Source: Micrasema longulum
Lineage: Eukaryota > Arthropoda > Insecta > Trichoptera > Brachycentridae
Assembly (NCBI GenBank): GCA_022494885.1
Contig: JAGVSM010000815.1
Location: 1 to 64,000, forward strand
Direction: 5' to 3'
DNA length: 64,000 nt
How positions within the stretch are numbered: position 1 is the first letter of the stretch; each line of letters begins with the position of its first letter. The notes beneath the pieces are model-generated. The model ran no database searches and had not been told where the DNA came from. It worked only from the letters and a program-made list of their open reading frames with translations. This document shows positions 43,845 to 55,063 of the stretch, in pieces. The position numbers and the translations under genes were made by a program.

Positions 43845-44130
43845 CCTATTTTTGAACATCAATATTTCTTGGAAGTTAAAGAGCTTAAACGTTTATTGTT
43901 GTGAAGAGATTCATCTGATTGAATTATTTCACATACCAGGCAACGCCTGGAAACAAATTTTGCAATTTTAAAACTTATTCTTGAACCAGTTGGTTTAAAT
44001 ACAATGTTTTGAGTCTGTCAAAATATTTGCAGACAAAATACTTTTGATAAACAACTCCAAAACAAAACACTCCCTGGGGGGTGAAAACCTGTCTTCTGTC
44101 TGTAAACATTTGGACAAACTCAAAATATTC
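43845..44130 (+). repeat. Repeat family K, 3' part with terminal hairpin
   Basis: ATTTTTGAACATCAATATTTC, GGCAACGCCTGGAAACAAAT, then GTTTTGAGTCTGTCAAAATA and, inverted, GTAAACATTTGGACAAACTC. The last two pair as the hairpin end. Confidence 0.72.
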
Positions 44131-44664
44131 CTATTTAAAATAATTTATTAAACAGTATACTAAATATGATACATGTGTTCAGTTTTTGTTTTTAAATACC
44201 TGTATCTAAAACATATTTTGATCAATGTAACGTGACGTCACAGCACCGTACCCAGAGGTATTTTTTAGCACAGTCTTACACACACTTTTCACAGAGTTAA
44301 TAAATGGAAATGCGTTTTGCTATGATAGGTCTCATTTGTGAGTTTTCCTTCCTTTACGATATTCCGCTATGATTCATTACATCATTTGGTCTATTTAAAT
44401 CTCATACAATAAACATTACGATTTACTTACAATTCCCCAGTAACCTTGTACTCGAAGACGACTGTTTATTGAATAATCTAACAATGGAATTTATATTATT
44501 CTCTTGTATAAACAATACGTGTTACTTGGAAATTCGCACCTCGGCCATTAGCATACAGGCGCGTCATCTTCTGTATAATTATAAATATTATAAACGACCG
44601 TCTTTTATATTTCTTTTTTTATTGCATTTATATTCTGATCTGCTGTCAACAAGCCGCACTTTGC

Positions 44665-45269
44665 AATGAGGAATTCCACTGTTTTCTATTTTTTTTTCTA
44701 TTAGCGTACTACACATTTAACTAAGAAAAAAAAAATTGTGCGTTATTTACAAAGATATGATTTTTTAAAGTTACATTTATCAAATACCGCGCTAAATGAC
44801 TGTAATCAGTGTGTCGCGGTAAGTTGTATTTCTCCAGCCAATAACAAAACTGACAAGAATCTATGGAATATTGCTTTGATTACTTCATTTAGTTGATCGT
44901 AATTTGCTCATTTCTATGTTATGGTTGTTTTTACGAACGTTTCGATTTAGAAAAACCTAGAAAGTTGACGTAATCTCTGGTTGAAATGTCAAAACTTTTC
45001 AATCACAAATTATATTCTTTTTTTTCTATGGTCAAAACGTTCCTTACAAGGTGCGGGGGCTTTAAAGCGGAAACCGGAAATACTACACGTAGATATAAGG
45101 AGTGACGTCGTTATTTACGATTTTAAAATGAATACTATTTTTAACATTTTTTATTTATTTTTGCGTGCGTTTTTGAGATATTTCATCCTACTCCAAAATT
45201 TTTAAATATTCACGTGTACACAAAAACATTGTTAAAATTTAATTCTGGGTTGGGCTGGAATTCCTCATT
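44665..45269 (+). mobile_element. MITE family M, copy 2 (605 bp)
   Basis: Begins AATGAGGAATTCCACTG and ends GGGCTGGAATTCCTCATT. Homologous throughout to 22571-23213 in reverse. The open frame 44981-45205 is inside it and has a counterpart frame in copy 1, but shows no family resemblance. Confidence 0.82.
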
Positions 45270-45339
45270 TTCAATTCCATTCGACATAAATATTTTTCAA
45301 ATCACTAATTAATATTTTGTATTGCATATAAATAAACAA

Positions 45340-45780
45340 CGAAACTCTCAAAGAACTAGAACACGTGACATACCTAGAACTCTCCATGGACAGAAAATAA
45401 TAATGGACGAAACACATAGACGGACTCACCAAAGTAATGGCATCATTACATAGCCTCTTCTACATAATTAAAGACCTCATACCAAAAAAAGTAACAAAAT
45501 TATAATGTACGAAGCTTATGTTTAAAGCAAAATGAGCTACACGATCGCCTTCGAACCGGTTACAAGACAGACGTAACAAGGATACAAAGACAACAAAATA
45601 AAATAATTTCAATCAATTGTCCCGTAAAGTCAACACGACAAGTTCATTTTTTTATAATTCATTGCCGAAAAAAAAATATGTTAAAAACTCGTTTATTTAT
45701 CGTAGCTGCTCCAAATTTAATTTACTTTGTCCCCATTTAGATATTTTTAATACAAAATTTTGTGACTTCAAAAAATAACT
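45340..45780 (+). pseudogene. Non-LTR retrotransposon RT C-terminal region
   Basis: With several frame changes: LKELEHVTYLELSMDRK, HIDGLTKVMASLHSLFYIIK, IMYEAYV, a stop, SKMSYTIAFEP, then KYVKNSFIYRSCSKFNLLCP and HLDIFNTKFCDFKK-stop. This follows the LINE order (YLGxxxDxxLxWxxHI...YxAxxxSxxxYxIxFW...NxxxDIFxxxxxxFK). Followed by an AT-rich 3' UTR to about 46110 ending in an A-rich tail. Confidence 0.65.
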
Positions 45781-46114
45781 TTTTGAAACACTGTAAAATA
45801 AAACATTTGTCAGTGTGTAATAAGTTTATGTTCCTTTAATTGTGTTTATTTTATTTTAATACCAACATTTTGAATTGGTCAACTTATGAAAATCCCTCTC
45901 CTCCACTCCTCCAGTCTATTTTCTCATCCCTTAACCTTCTTAAGAGCTCTTTTTTTTTCTCATGTCTTATATAATATTTTATTTTTCTCTTTACTGTGTA
46001 ACATGTTTTCTCATTATATTTGTGAAAAACTTTAACTGGATGTATGTACTATTTTTTATATTTTGTATTATTATATAACTACTGTTGTTTTTCCTTAATA
46101 AATAAAAAAAACAA

Positions 46115-48235
46115 AAATAAAACTAACATACAGCTTGCTCTACCTGACCCCTACGACTGAATTGTACGAAAAAACTGACCAGTTTGACATAAAATCTGTG
46201 GGCGAAAGGAATGAGTAAAAAAAAACGATTTTTGGGTTAAGTATGCAGAGTGGTTCTTCAGACACATATCTAGCAAAGAGAAATGAGATGACTAAGAAAA
46301 TTCTATTATATTTTGAAAAGGGACAAAAGGCATGAATAATAATTACAACCTGAAAAAGCGAATGATGACTGCAGTAACCAGACGAGACAAAACATATCTA
46401 GACCGTATCGGGTTTTTAAAAATAATAATTTTAAAAATTAAAGTTTGTCAGTGAAAATTCTTGTTGGGAGTTCATTGTAATTTATTATAGAAATAAAAGA
46501 TTAGTGATACTGGTAAATGGACCGCGCCGCGCTATGGTATGATTGGGATTCTTTGATTTTTGACATTGTCTGGCTCGAAGGACCGATGCAAGTAGAATAC
46601 AAACTGGAAATAAAACATTGAAATTAGACAACTCAGAAATCAAATAATAACAGAAAAATACGAAACTTTGAAATTGTAATTTAAAACTATTTTATTTATT
46701 ATTAAATTTGACATAACATCTATTTAAAAACCAACAGAGCTAAATAACGGCAAATAATTTCGTAAACATTCTGTGACACATAATATGGGAGATCAGATTT
46801 CAAGTATTCTTTAGACTTGAGATTGACAAGTGTGTGTATTTGGTGATATTTAAAATGTCATCGATCTACACTCAATGTCGCTATTTAGATGTAATGGTAT
46901 GGAGATATATTATATTTACATTTGAAAACATGATATCGTCGTATGTCTGGCACAAGTTGCTAACTACAAATTTTCAAATAATGAGTGGCCTATTATAGTG
47001 TGTTTAAGACAATTGTTCATAAAAAAATAAGACATTTATACTTTTTTGCAAGAACAAAATATCATTAATTATTTTTTATTCGATCAATTTACATTGTCTC
47101 TTCTCTAAAATTTTTGCAAAATGATGTAACCTTGTAAGAACGTCGTTAATAATTAGGTTTATTTTCGTTTTTTTTTTTAGTTTTAAAGCTGATTTTATGC
47201 ATTTATGTTGATTTATATGTCAAGCATTGTATTAAAAAAATAAATTAACATGCCAGATACGAAAGATTTTTCGTGTGTGATGGCTCGGGGTGTACATTCG
47301 GTATTTTTATTTATTACCAATGATAACCTCCATGGAAAACGCAAATGTTATCAATTATTATTTTCTCACTTGAGTTTCTTATTTATTTATTTTTTTGTCA
47401 TATTTAGTGTTTAAATCTTTTGCATAATTTACGAAAACTTAATTGGTCTTTTTATGTTAGAAAATCGTTGTTTTTAATACTTTTTATGTATGACTATATG
47501 TTTTCTGAATAAAATAAAATAATTAAAAAAAAAAAACACGGGTGCCTACTGCCGACTGCGACACGGTACAAATTACTAGCATTATTGCCATTATTTTTTT
47601 ACGATAGCAACACTCGTACGTTTAATGTTGTTGGGGTACCTAATTAATTTGACTACATAAATTTTATCATTTTATGTGTGTATCGTATTCAAATTAATTT
47701 TCACTGCTAGTGTCTTGATGACAGGCTGGTAATAATAATAATTAAAAATCAGAAATCAACATCGCTAAAAATTATCGTTGAATTATCGTAGAAACATTTA
47801 TCAAATATGTCGTGTTCGTTAAAACACTGCTATGTCTTCAATCAAATGATTAATTTTAAGAACCAACAACAATAATCAATAATAATCGATTGCCATTTGA
47901 TCAATGTCTACAGATTTTTTCCAATTAGTCTATGTTTTAAAAAATATATATAACGGCAATGATGTCCATTAATTATGTAATTTTTTCAAAAATACCATTT
48001 TAAACTTATTATCCAATTAGTTCAAAACTGTATTTTTAAAAATATTAATGTTTACGGAAGTACTCAAATAAAGTTGAAAACTAGCGATTGCAGATAATCA
48101 ATAATATTATAATTTAGTGGTCTTCTGGTAATCGATTATATCTAAAATAATTATCGTCAAAAATAAAAATAACTGATCAATGAAAATAATCAAATAATCG
48201 GTAAGTTTTTAAAATCGATATTTATTATCTTACCT
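46115..48235. other. AT-rich stretch, no gene seen
   Basis: A family N edge lies at about 46440-46510 (GTGAAAATTCTTGTTGGGAG). Otherwise no coding or structured feature was recognised. Confidence 0.5.
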
Positions 48236-48238
48236 GTA

Positions 48239-48272
48239 CGTTTAAGTGGCCACTTTACACACTGTGTAACAT
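48239..48272 (+). repeat. Family K sliver
   Basis: TTAAGTGGCCACTTTACACA followed by CTGTGTAACAT, an exact internal piece of family K. Confidence 0.7.
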
Positions 48273-48811
48273 CGCTACAAAATGTCGTTTGAACATAAAT
48301 TATACACGGTGTTTCAAGGCCGAACCGTGAAACTTCAGAAAAATATTCTAATGGTAAACTTTTTTAAATATCCCATTTTTTTTTTTCAAAAACTCGTTTT
48401 TCATAATGAAAAAAACTATTGATATTATATGAAAATGGAGTCAATCCTTAATGTCTCGAACTAGCATCGCTTCTACAAACCCCTACCCAGCCGCTTCCCT
48501 ATTCCGCTTTCCCTGGTGCGTATCGCTTTGTTGGTCGTTGGTCAAATACGTTTTTAATATCAATTTAAAAAAATAATTAAAATTAAATAAAATGCGATTT
48601 TCTAAATATTTTTAAAAGTACATCATTAATAATGTTCCTCTGAAGTTTTGCAATATGGTCCCGAGAAACCGTGTATAGTAATAAATATAACAAAAATATA
48701 AATAAATGAACTTTTTTTTTCGCATCACAACAGACCAGAAGGCCCAATAACTGTGGTGAATTACAACTCAAAACGCCCAGGTTTGAGAAAAAACACATTT
48801 GATTTTTGTAT

Positions 48812-48886
48812 TCTCATGGGGAATCGAACCTGGAACCTTCCGTGGGTGAGCCTAGCGTCTTAACTACAACACTGTAGAGGCCGCCA
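48812..48886 (-). repeat. tRNA-derived SINE head
   Basis: Minus strand has A box TAGTTAAGACG and B box GGTTCGATTCC, both good matches, at tRNA-like spacing between CTCTACAGTG and CCATGAGAA. Probably a SINE rather than a tRNA gene, since the acceptor stem does not close. Confidence 0.6.
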
Positions 48887-49082
48887 TAAACATAATATAT
48901 ATTTAAAAAAACTAATAACAAAAATAAAGGTAAATTCTCGGATAGTAGTGCATTCATAATTACTGACATATATATATCGTAAAAATGTCTTTCTACACTT
49001 TTAATGTGTACAATAATTTTTCTTTTAAAATTTATTTTTAATTAATTATAATTATTAAGCAATTTATTTATTGTCTTTCTAG

Positions 49083-49357
49083 GTGAAACGCTCTTGTGGG
49101 CACGCCAAAATGTCTCAATCCGAGCCCCCGATAGTAGCTGGAGAGGCGGGGGGCTCGAGCCGCCAGCAGAGGCCTCGCCCTGCCAGGGGGCCCGCCCTGC
49201 CAGCGTCCCCCACTGACAGCAGTCTCTCGCACTTCAGGACAGCGATGGCCAGGTCCATGGGATTCTTCCAGAACCTCGCAGACACTCTCTGCAGAGATGA
49301 CAGCTTCGCGGAGCAGTTAGATGGAGCGGAGTGTTGGAATGGAGAACGCGTCGGAGA
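49083..49357 (+). CDS. dally: Glypican exon a (CWNG exon)
   Basis: Acceptor TTATTGTCTTTCTAG precedes 49083 and donor GTGAGT starts at 49358. The exon is open throughout in one frame and much more GC-rich than its flanks. It encodes 91 codons plus two bases: VKRSCGHAKMSQ, a Pro/Arg-rich low-complexity stretch, FRTAMARSMGFFQNLADTLC, and the start of the CWNG motif region (ECWNGERVG). The internal ATG at 49110 is not a start. The preceding exon is not visible. Confidence 0.82.
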
Positions 49358-52300
49358 GTGAGTTTTTGTTTTTTTTTCTTGTACTTAACAATTATACGCC
49401 CAGTTTGATATGAACCCCATAAAAGAGTTTTTACAGCCGCTTTGGACCGTAATCAATGGGAAAGGAGATGCAAGTGTTTGCTGCAAACTAATCTCAGGGC
49501 TGGCATTCTGACTGTTTGCATTTTTACAAGCTTTGCTAGTTGCACTAATTATGTGCTTGCAACACTTTTATCTACCTATGAGAGAGCGCTCAGAACCACA
49601 ATGCACGTATAAAAACCTGAAGAAGAAGACTACCTCAACCATCAATAGGAAATTATGTCAAAATACCATTATATTTATTTATTTGCTGAAATCAAGTGAG
49701 GGTTATCACTAGAGCCCTTACAGGACACTGCAGATTGAACAAACACCTTGCTAGAATGAACCTTTCCGAAACTTCTAGATATAGGTTCTGCAGTGCAGAC
49801 GAGAAAACACCTATACACATTTTATGTGAATGTGATGCTTTACATCATAAAAGGACCCTCTTCCTCAGGGGACCAATGGTTAAACCTGAGGATGTTAAAG
49901 AGGTCACGCCTTACCTAATAGCCCGATACTTTACGGATCTGGGCTTGGAGGGGGAGATTTAGCAAAATAAAAACTCTCGCCTTCCACACAGCAGACATGC
50001 TCTTTATAGACCTGGGCTTGGAGAGCGAGAACTATTCACGGGAACCCGTCACAATAGATCTTTACAGGTCGCAGTGACGTCAGGAGCTTGAATAGCACTG
50101 ACCTCCACCTCTAAGAATAAGAATTTTATTTATCTTATTTAAAAGGCCGTTTTTTTTTTTAATTTAAGGACAGTACAAAAAATGTTTAGTCAAAGATATT
50201 ACAGTTAAATCTTTTGTTAAAATTTTTAAAAATGGGTTGCTTGTAAAAAGCAACACATTTTGTCTGAACCCTTTAACAGATTTTGAATTCAAGTTTTAAA
50301 CTGTAGCCCTTCAGGTGGCACAAGCGAAATATCTTGAGCATGGAACAGTGTAATGTGAACATTTCCATGTAAATATCTATAATATGTTTTACCGGCAATT
50401 TTTTTTAAAAGAAATATTTGTGTTATATTTGCACAAATATTTCATTTTGAGGGCTATTTTCAACAAGTTGTAAATAACTCACTATTAGAAAATGAGAATC
50501 AAGTTGGGGTAGACTGAGATTCGAACCACGGACCTTTAAGCCGTGAGTCCTAGACACTAGTCACGGGACCACAACCTGATTCATTAACACACTGACCATT
50601 CCATTTTTTACAACACATCTTACTATTGACAGAACCTTTCTTTCCCAAAAGCATTTCAAACTATGTTGAATATGTCTGGCATTTAATCGGTACACCTTTC
50701 ATAAAATTTAGTTATTGTCAATTCTTAATTTTGCCATTATCTCTACGATGCCTAACCTATTTTAAATCTTTGGCTAGGTCTATAATATTTTTTAGGAAAT
50801 ACATGTTGGCGCATATAAACATATTTTAGTCACTGCTGGCAATAGATTTCTCATAGTTCTAAAAGTTCAGCTTCCTGAAATAATTGGTTGGAGGGAAAAA
50901 TTAAATTTTTATGAAGTATAATTTTAATAATTAGTTTTTGTATGGTTCCTAAAGGCTTGATATGATTTTTATAGGCTCCTCCCCATTCAATTATTCCATA
51001 AGAAAAAGAAGAATGTACAAGGACATGATAATAGACTATGAATCTACAGAATCATTTTAATATTATATTCTGACAGAATCCTTTTTCTTGGACTGTTTTG
51101 TTTTGATTTGTGTAAATTGATGATGTTCTTGATATAATTTCAGATATACTAAAACAGTGGTGGGATCCAGCGCCAGCTTCCAGAAGTACAATCCAGAGGT
51201 GGAGATCCCAGCTGTTACTGCCAGCCAAGTTTCTCAGATAGCGGACTCAAGGGTGGCCAAACTCTCTGACCAGCTCGGGCACATGACAGAGGTATTTAAA
51301 ATTTACATGTTTGTCTATCTACTAGTATGAATTAGTGTTGAAGAAAAATGGGCAAATTTGCCTCACCCTCAACAGTAATATGTTACACAGTGGCACCTCT
51401 GTGTTCGTTATTCATAGTTCCTGAATCCTGGGGAGATATTCCAAGCGCTTTCGCGGCTGTAAAAAAAGCTTTTATCTCGCATATTTACCTACAAAATATG
51501 CAAGATAAAAGTGTTTTCTACGACCGCGAGAGCGGTTCAGAATAGCACCGCTCCCTAGCGGATAAATAATATGACGAATATAGAAATATTTTTTTCTGAA
51601 TCTTTCTGAAATCTATGTTTCTTTTTGGGTGATACTTGATACTGTGTGTGTTAGATTTGTTCCAATGTTTCGGCTACCATTGCAGGAGCCATCTTCAGGG
51701 TAAACTGTGTGAAGATGGCTCCTGCAATGGCAGCCAAAACGTCGGAACAAATTCAATACACACGGTATCACCCCAAAAAGAAACATCTAGATAATAGTGA
51801 CCGTGAAAACCTTTGCACCTTTATGAAATCTGTTTCCAACGCCTAAAAATGGTGCAAAAAAATGTTTCTAAACTTTACTTTATTGCACCAAATAAATTAA
51901 CTGTTACGATGAAAGAGCCTGCCTCTTTCGTGAAACTGTTCATAAAGACTAGTGTGTTTCTTAATTTTCACATATTCATTATCAATTCTTTTTAAAACTA
52001 ATTTAGCGAAAATGTAATATTTCTTTACAATCAAACTGTAAAAATAACAAAACATAGAAACTTGAAAGCTTTCACTGCAGTATTGTCAATTTGTGATTAA
52101 TCAAATACACATGGTTAGTACATTCACCTTGTTCTAATTTCCCTGTATGACAGTGAAGGAATACAGTGTTATTTCCAAATTAGGAATGCGGCTCCAGCTT
52201 CAAAAGGAAGTAGAACGTAGTAATACAAACAAAAGGACAGATCTGGGAAAGATTCACACACTTAGACAATGAAAGAAAAACAACTCCCATTCCAAAATGT

Positions 52301-53569
52301 TGCAAATTGCCCACAGAATAATGTGTAAGTATACATGTTTATTCATATAAAATATTGTTTTCTAGATGGTTCTTTCTCAACTAAGCATCGCCTATCCAAT
52401 GTCAGAGAAATACATGCAGGGAGATGAAGCCGGATCTGTTGACGGTTCAGGATCTGGAAGACCCGATGACAGCTTCACCGATGATGAGGTGGATTATGAT
52501 GGTTCACAATGGAACGAGGGATCAGGCTCCGGGAACGGAGACATAAGTAAGTTATGCATTTTATTTGCAGTCAAATGGAGGAACTCCTAAGTAATTTATA
52601 TTTCAAATATAGTAATTATTATCTAAGGTCAAAATTGTGAGAAATGAATAAAATTATGTAATTTAACCCTTGTCTCATGCTCGGGGGTTCCAGATTTGAT
52701 TCATTTTGCTTTTTTAAAACTGTTGATAAAGATGCGAGACATCTCCACTTACTTACTAAGCCAAAAAGCTGTATCTGCATTTTAAATCATTGATGGGCGG
52801 ACATAAAAGTATAACTGAGAGAGAAAAAAATGTTATTATGAACCCAATTATTTAGCTACAGAACTCATATTTTGCGACATGGGTTATTATTTACAGATTA
52901 TTTTATCTGTGCTACCATATTCAAATAATGTGTACAAATAATAAATATTCCAGTTATACTACTTGAACCATTAAATATGGGACAGAAATTAGTCTACTTA
53001 TTCTACTAGTACCTAGAACTAACTTACACTATTATTTTATTTGTACCACCCAACGAATGATAGAATTGAGTCTACTTATATTACGCTGTTTATTTATGTT
53101 TTGAGTGTACTGTCAATAAATCGCAAAATATATATATTTTAAAATAAAAAAAACACTAAAATATAAAAGTAAAATCTTGTTGGATTTAATGAAAAGGTAT
53201 TTATTATAATGTTGTATCTGTAACATTGCACATAAATATTTGACAATTTGCAATTTCTGCCAAACAAAAACAGAATTTATACTACTTCTAGGCTTAGAAG
53301 GGCAGTGCACCTAATCTATGTAAATTGTTACTAATAGTTCCATGGCAAGAGATGCTATTGATATAGTATTAAAACATTTTTTATTAACTGACTTTTTTTA
53401 ATATAAATGTTTTTCATTTATTTCAGCTGACAACAATGATCTAAACACCGTCCAAATTGTTAATAATAGAACTCTTGGAGAGAACGCAGTTGGAGCTGCG
53501 TCTTCTCAATCTATTTCATCAACAATAATGTTTGTTACTTCGATATTTATTCTCCGATTCTGTGCCTAA
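49083..53569 (+). CDS. dally: Glypican C-terminal part (Dally-class), four exons, 5' incomplete
   Basis: Joining 49083-49357, 51144-51291, 52366-52546 and 53427-53569 gives one open frame of 248 codons plus stop. Glypicans are cell-surface heparan sulfate proteoglycan core proteins, attached by a GPI anchor, that shape Wnt, BMP and Hedgehog gradients. Seen: VKRSCGH and FFQNLADTLC cysteines, CWNG followed by YTKTVVG and YNPEVEIP (glypican pattern CWNG...Y...V-G...NPEV), VSQI...KLSDQLGHM, acidic clusters with DGSGSG and EGSGSG, NRT, and a hydrophobic GPI tail. The VSQI-D-KL-H pattern is closer to glypican 3/5 than 4/6, favouring Dally over Dlp; that choice is inference. The N-terminal signal peptide and most of the cysteine-rich core lie upstream and were not found. 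Confidence 0.8.
49686..49962 (+). pseudogene. Retrotransposon RNase H C-terminus inside the intron
   Basis: Frame open to a stop at 49960-49962: VITRALTGHCRLNKHLARM, then YRFCSADEKTPIHILCECDA and a LYLIARYF-like hydrophobic end. TGHxxLxxHL, CxxC-like spacing and HILCEC mark the RNase H end and following region of I/R1/Jockey-type LINEs. The fragment at 13578-13672 is homologous. About 150 bases of 3' UTR follow. Confidence 0.75.
50446..50577 (-). repeat. tRNA-derived SINE, family Q copy 3
   Basis: Minus strand GGTTGTGGTCCCGTGACTAG, B box GGTTCGAATCTC, then the TAGTGAGTTATTTACAACTT tail shared with 9801-9933. Antisense in the glypican intron. Confidence 0.75.
51144..51291 (+). CDS. dally: Glypican exon b
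   Basis: Acceptor GATATAATTTCAG, donor GAG|GTATTT. The first base completes the Glu codon split from exon a; the exon then encodes YTKTVVGSSASFQKYNPEVE, IPAVTASQVSQIADSRVAKL and SDQLGHMTE and ends in phase 0. The segment after NPEVE is amphipathic and helical, as in glypicans 3 and 5. The donor is weaker than the other two (GTATTT). Confidence 0.82.
51437..51546. repeat. Foldback MITE, family O copy 2
   Basis: Arms ATTCCAAGCGCTTTCGCGGC (51439 on) and GACCGCGAGAGCGGTTCAGAA (51522 on) pair, continued by ATCTCGCATATTT and AATATGCAAGAT. Homologous to 70-182. Lies in the intron between glypican exons b and c. Confidence 0.72.
51611..51790. repeat. Long near-perfect hairpin with hammerhead-like core, in glypican intron
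   Basis: The two arms (51611-51700 and 51709-51790) are reverse complements over about 80 bases with few differences, including TGCAGGAGCCATCTTCA. On the minus strand the inner arm reads CTGAAGA, GGCT...AGCC stem and GAAAC, like the hammerhead-like elements elsewhere in the window. Not one of the other listed families. Confidence 0.7.
52366..52546 (+). CDS. dally: Glypican exon c (glycosaminoglycan attachment)
   Basis: Acceptor ATATTGTTTTCTAG, donor GTAAGT at 52547, starts in phase 0. Encodes MVLSQLSIAYPMSEKYMQGD, then two Ser-Gly clusters in acidic surroundings: SVDGSGSGRPDD and WNEGSGSGNGD, with DDEVDYDG between. Such repeats are the heparan sulfate attachment sites of glypicans, placed near the membrane end. 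Ends with one base of a split Thr codon. Confidence 0.83.
53427..53569 (+). CDS. dally: Glypican last exon (GPI signal)
   Basis: Acceptor TTTCATTTATTTCAG; completes a Thr codon, then DNNDLNTVQIVNNRTLGENA with an NRT sequon, a small-residue stretch (GAASSQSISS) suited to a GPI omega site, and a hydrophobic end (TIMFVTSIFILRFCA) with TAA at 53567-53569. No charged cytoplasmic tail beyond one Arg, as expected for GPI-anchor signals. An AATAAA at 53648-53653 is a possible early poly(A) signal, but the true 3' end is not determinable. Confidence 0.82.
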
Positions 53570-53647
53570 AGAGGTGTCACTTCGCACTGAACATTATAAA
53601 TGTCGCAAAGAACTAGAAATCTTCGGGAGTGTTAAAATGTATATTGA

Positions 53648-53653
53648 AATAAA
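53648..53653 (+). terminator. Possible poly(A) signal of the glypican gene
   Basis: AATAAA 79 bases after the stop codon. Weak evidence in AT-rich DNA; other AATAAA occur further downstream. Confidence 0.25.
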
Positions 53654-53946
53654 AAAATATATCACTGTATATCAACTACGCAATAGACTAGTTGGTATAA
53701 GTTCATTGTTATTATATTATCAAGATTAACAAGTGAGATTGTATTTATGAGTGTTTAGAAAATTGGCAAATCGCTTTTTGGATGTGTGAAACACAAGTAG
53801 TTTTAAAATGTTAACCAACGCTCTGCCATTTATATTGTAAATATATTTCTATGCATATTTTCGCATGCTATGTATTTATGACAAGCGCATGAATTGTAAA
53901 AATTTAAGTGTAATGGACTAAAATTATAATAACACATGGCAGCCAT

Positions 53947-55055
53947 CGATGACGTGTAATTAAATAGACACATTATAAGCCACTGGCATTTCAATTCATG
54001 GGTAATTTCCATCCTTGTTGACATTCCCTAATGAAATTTTCCGACAAAACGACGAACATGACTGATCAGACGTGACGCTACACAGGAAAATATCAGATGA
54101 GAAAGTACTTAATTACATGAAGAATTGAAAAATTATATGGTTTTAATTAAATAATGAAATACATTTTTTACAATCATAAAAATTAGTAACACAGGCGGCC
54201 TGTGTCATAGCTATGGCAACGACACAGAAATATGTATATTCCTCAAAAAAAAATTACCAAACGTATTATGATTTATTAATATTATATACACTAGCAGTTA
54301 TTAAACTGATGCGTGTACATCTAATGAACAGTGTTTTAAATGTAGAAAGTAAATAGAAAAAACTTTATAAATTTATGTGTTCGTCCAGGCGGTTTTTGAA
54401 CACATTATGTATGACCTGTTATTTATGACCGTTTTTGCAACGGGTAAATAAATACCTGGTTTTTCAGGGTCATTGTTAAGAAACGAGAGTCCTTGTTGAT
54501 GATCTGTTCGTTCATACTAGCCTATGCAAAACTGTCCAATGGACAACGGTCCAATGCAAAAAACGGGTGAACACAGCCGTTGCAAAAACGTTTGTTAACA
54601 AACACCCTGAAAAAACAGGTATACACCCAATGCAATTACAGTCGTTAACAGTGAACCTAACCGAGCGTGCGTCAATCACTTTCCCGGGAAAGCTATTCCA
54701 TTGCTTCACAACTCGGTTTGTCGGAAAGTTCTTTCTGAAATTGGATTTGAAGGAGATAGTGTTTAATTTTAATGAACGTCCTCTGAGATGGCGGTTATTA
54801 TTCACACTGAACATTCATTTTTACGTTGCTACATTACATCGCTCTATTTAGATTTTGAACGTTTTAATTAAGTCACCAAGCTGCCTTCACTTTTCCAGTA
54901 CTCAAAACAAGCTCCGTTAAGCGGTCATCATATTTTTTATTCCTTAGAGAAACTACCTATGTATATTTACTATCTTGTTGAGGGCAATGCAATACCTATT
55001 TGCTAAACATGAGATGTGGCTTTTAAGCAAATAATTTGTCTATTATAGGTCAGTG
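53947..55055. mobile_element. hAT-like non-autonomous transposon 1 (1,109 bp)
   Basis: Flanked by an exact 8-bp duplication GCAGCCAT (53939-53946, 55056-55063), the hAT signature. Ends CGATGACGTGTAATTAAATA and, inverted, CACTGACCTATAATAGACAA. Interior has an inverted pair (CGTTTTTGCAACGGG and CCGTTGCAAAAACG; 54450-54625) and an antisense retrotransposon fragment at 54575-54950. No transposase frame. It lies about 380 bases past the glypican stop, possibly within its 3' UTR. Confidence 0.85.
54575..54950 (-). pseudogene. Retrotransposon RT C-terminal fragment within hAT-like 1
   Basis: Minus strand DDRLTELVLSTGKVKAAW, then NNRHLRGRSLKLNTISFKSN, FRKNFPTNRVVKQWNSFPGK and VIDARSV. This is the CR1-like TRGHSxKL...FFxxRVVxxWNxLPxxVVxAxSV block. 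The open frame 54512-54814 covers it partly. Either captured by, or inserted into, the hAT-like element. Confidence 0.7.
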
Positions 55056-55063
55056 GCAGCCAT

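Larger units (their letters stand above)
49358..51143 (+). other. Glypican intron with two retroelement insertions
   Basis: GTGAGT...TTTCAG intron of 1,786 bases. It carries a sense retrotransposon RNase H tail (49686-49962) and an antisense SINE Q (50446-50577). The rest is AT-rich without visible features. Confidence 0.75.

Noticed and set aside
48812..48886. Functional tRNA gene
   Set aside because: A and B boxes are good but the acceptor stem and anticodon arm do not close.
49110..49112. ATG in glypican exon a as a gene start
   Set aside because: The frame is open upstream to a good splice acceptor and the protein is clearly only a C-terminal part.
52672..52708. tRNA-like GGTTCCAGATTTGATTC
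   Set aside because: B box degenerate and no A box; too weak to call a SINE.
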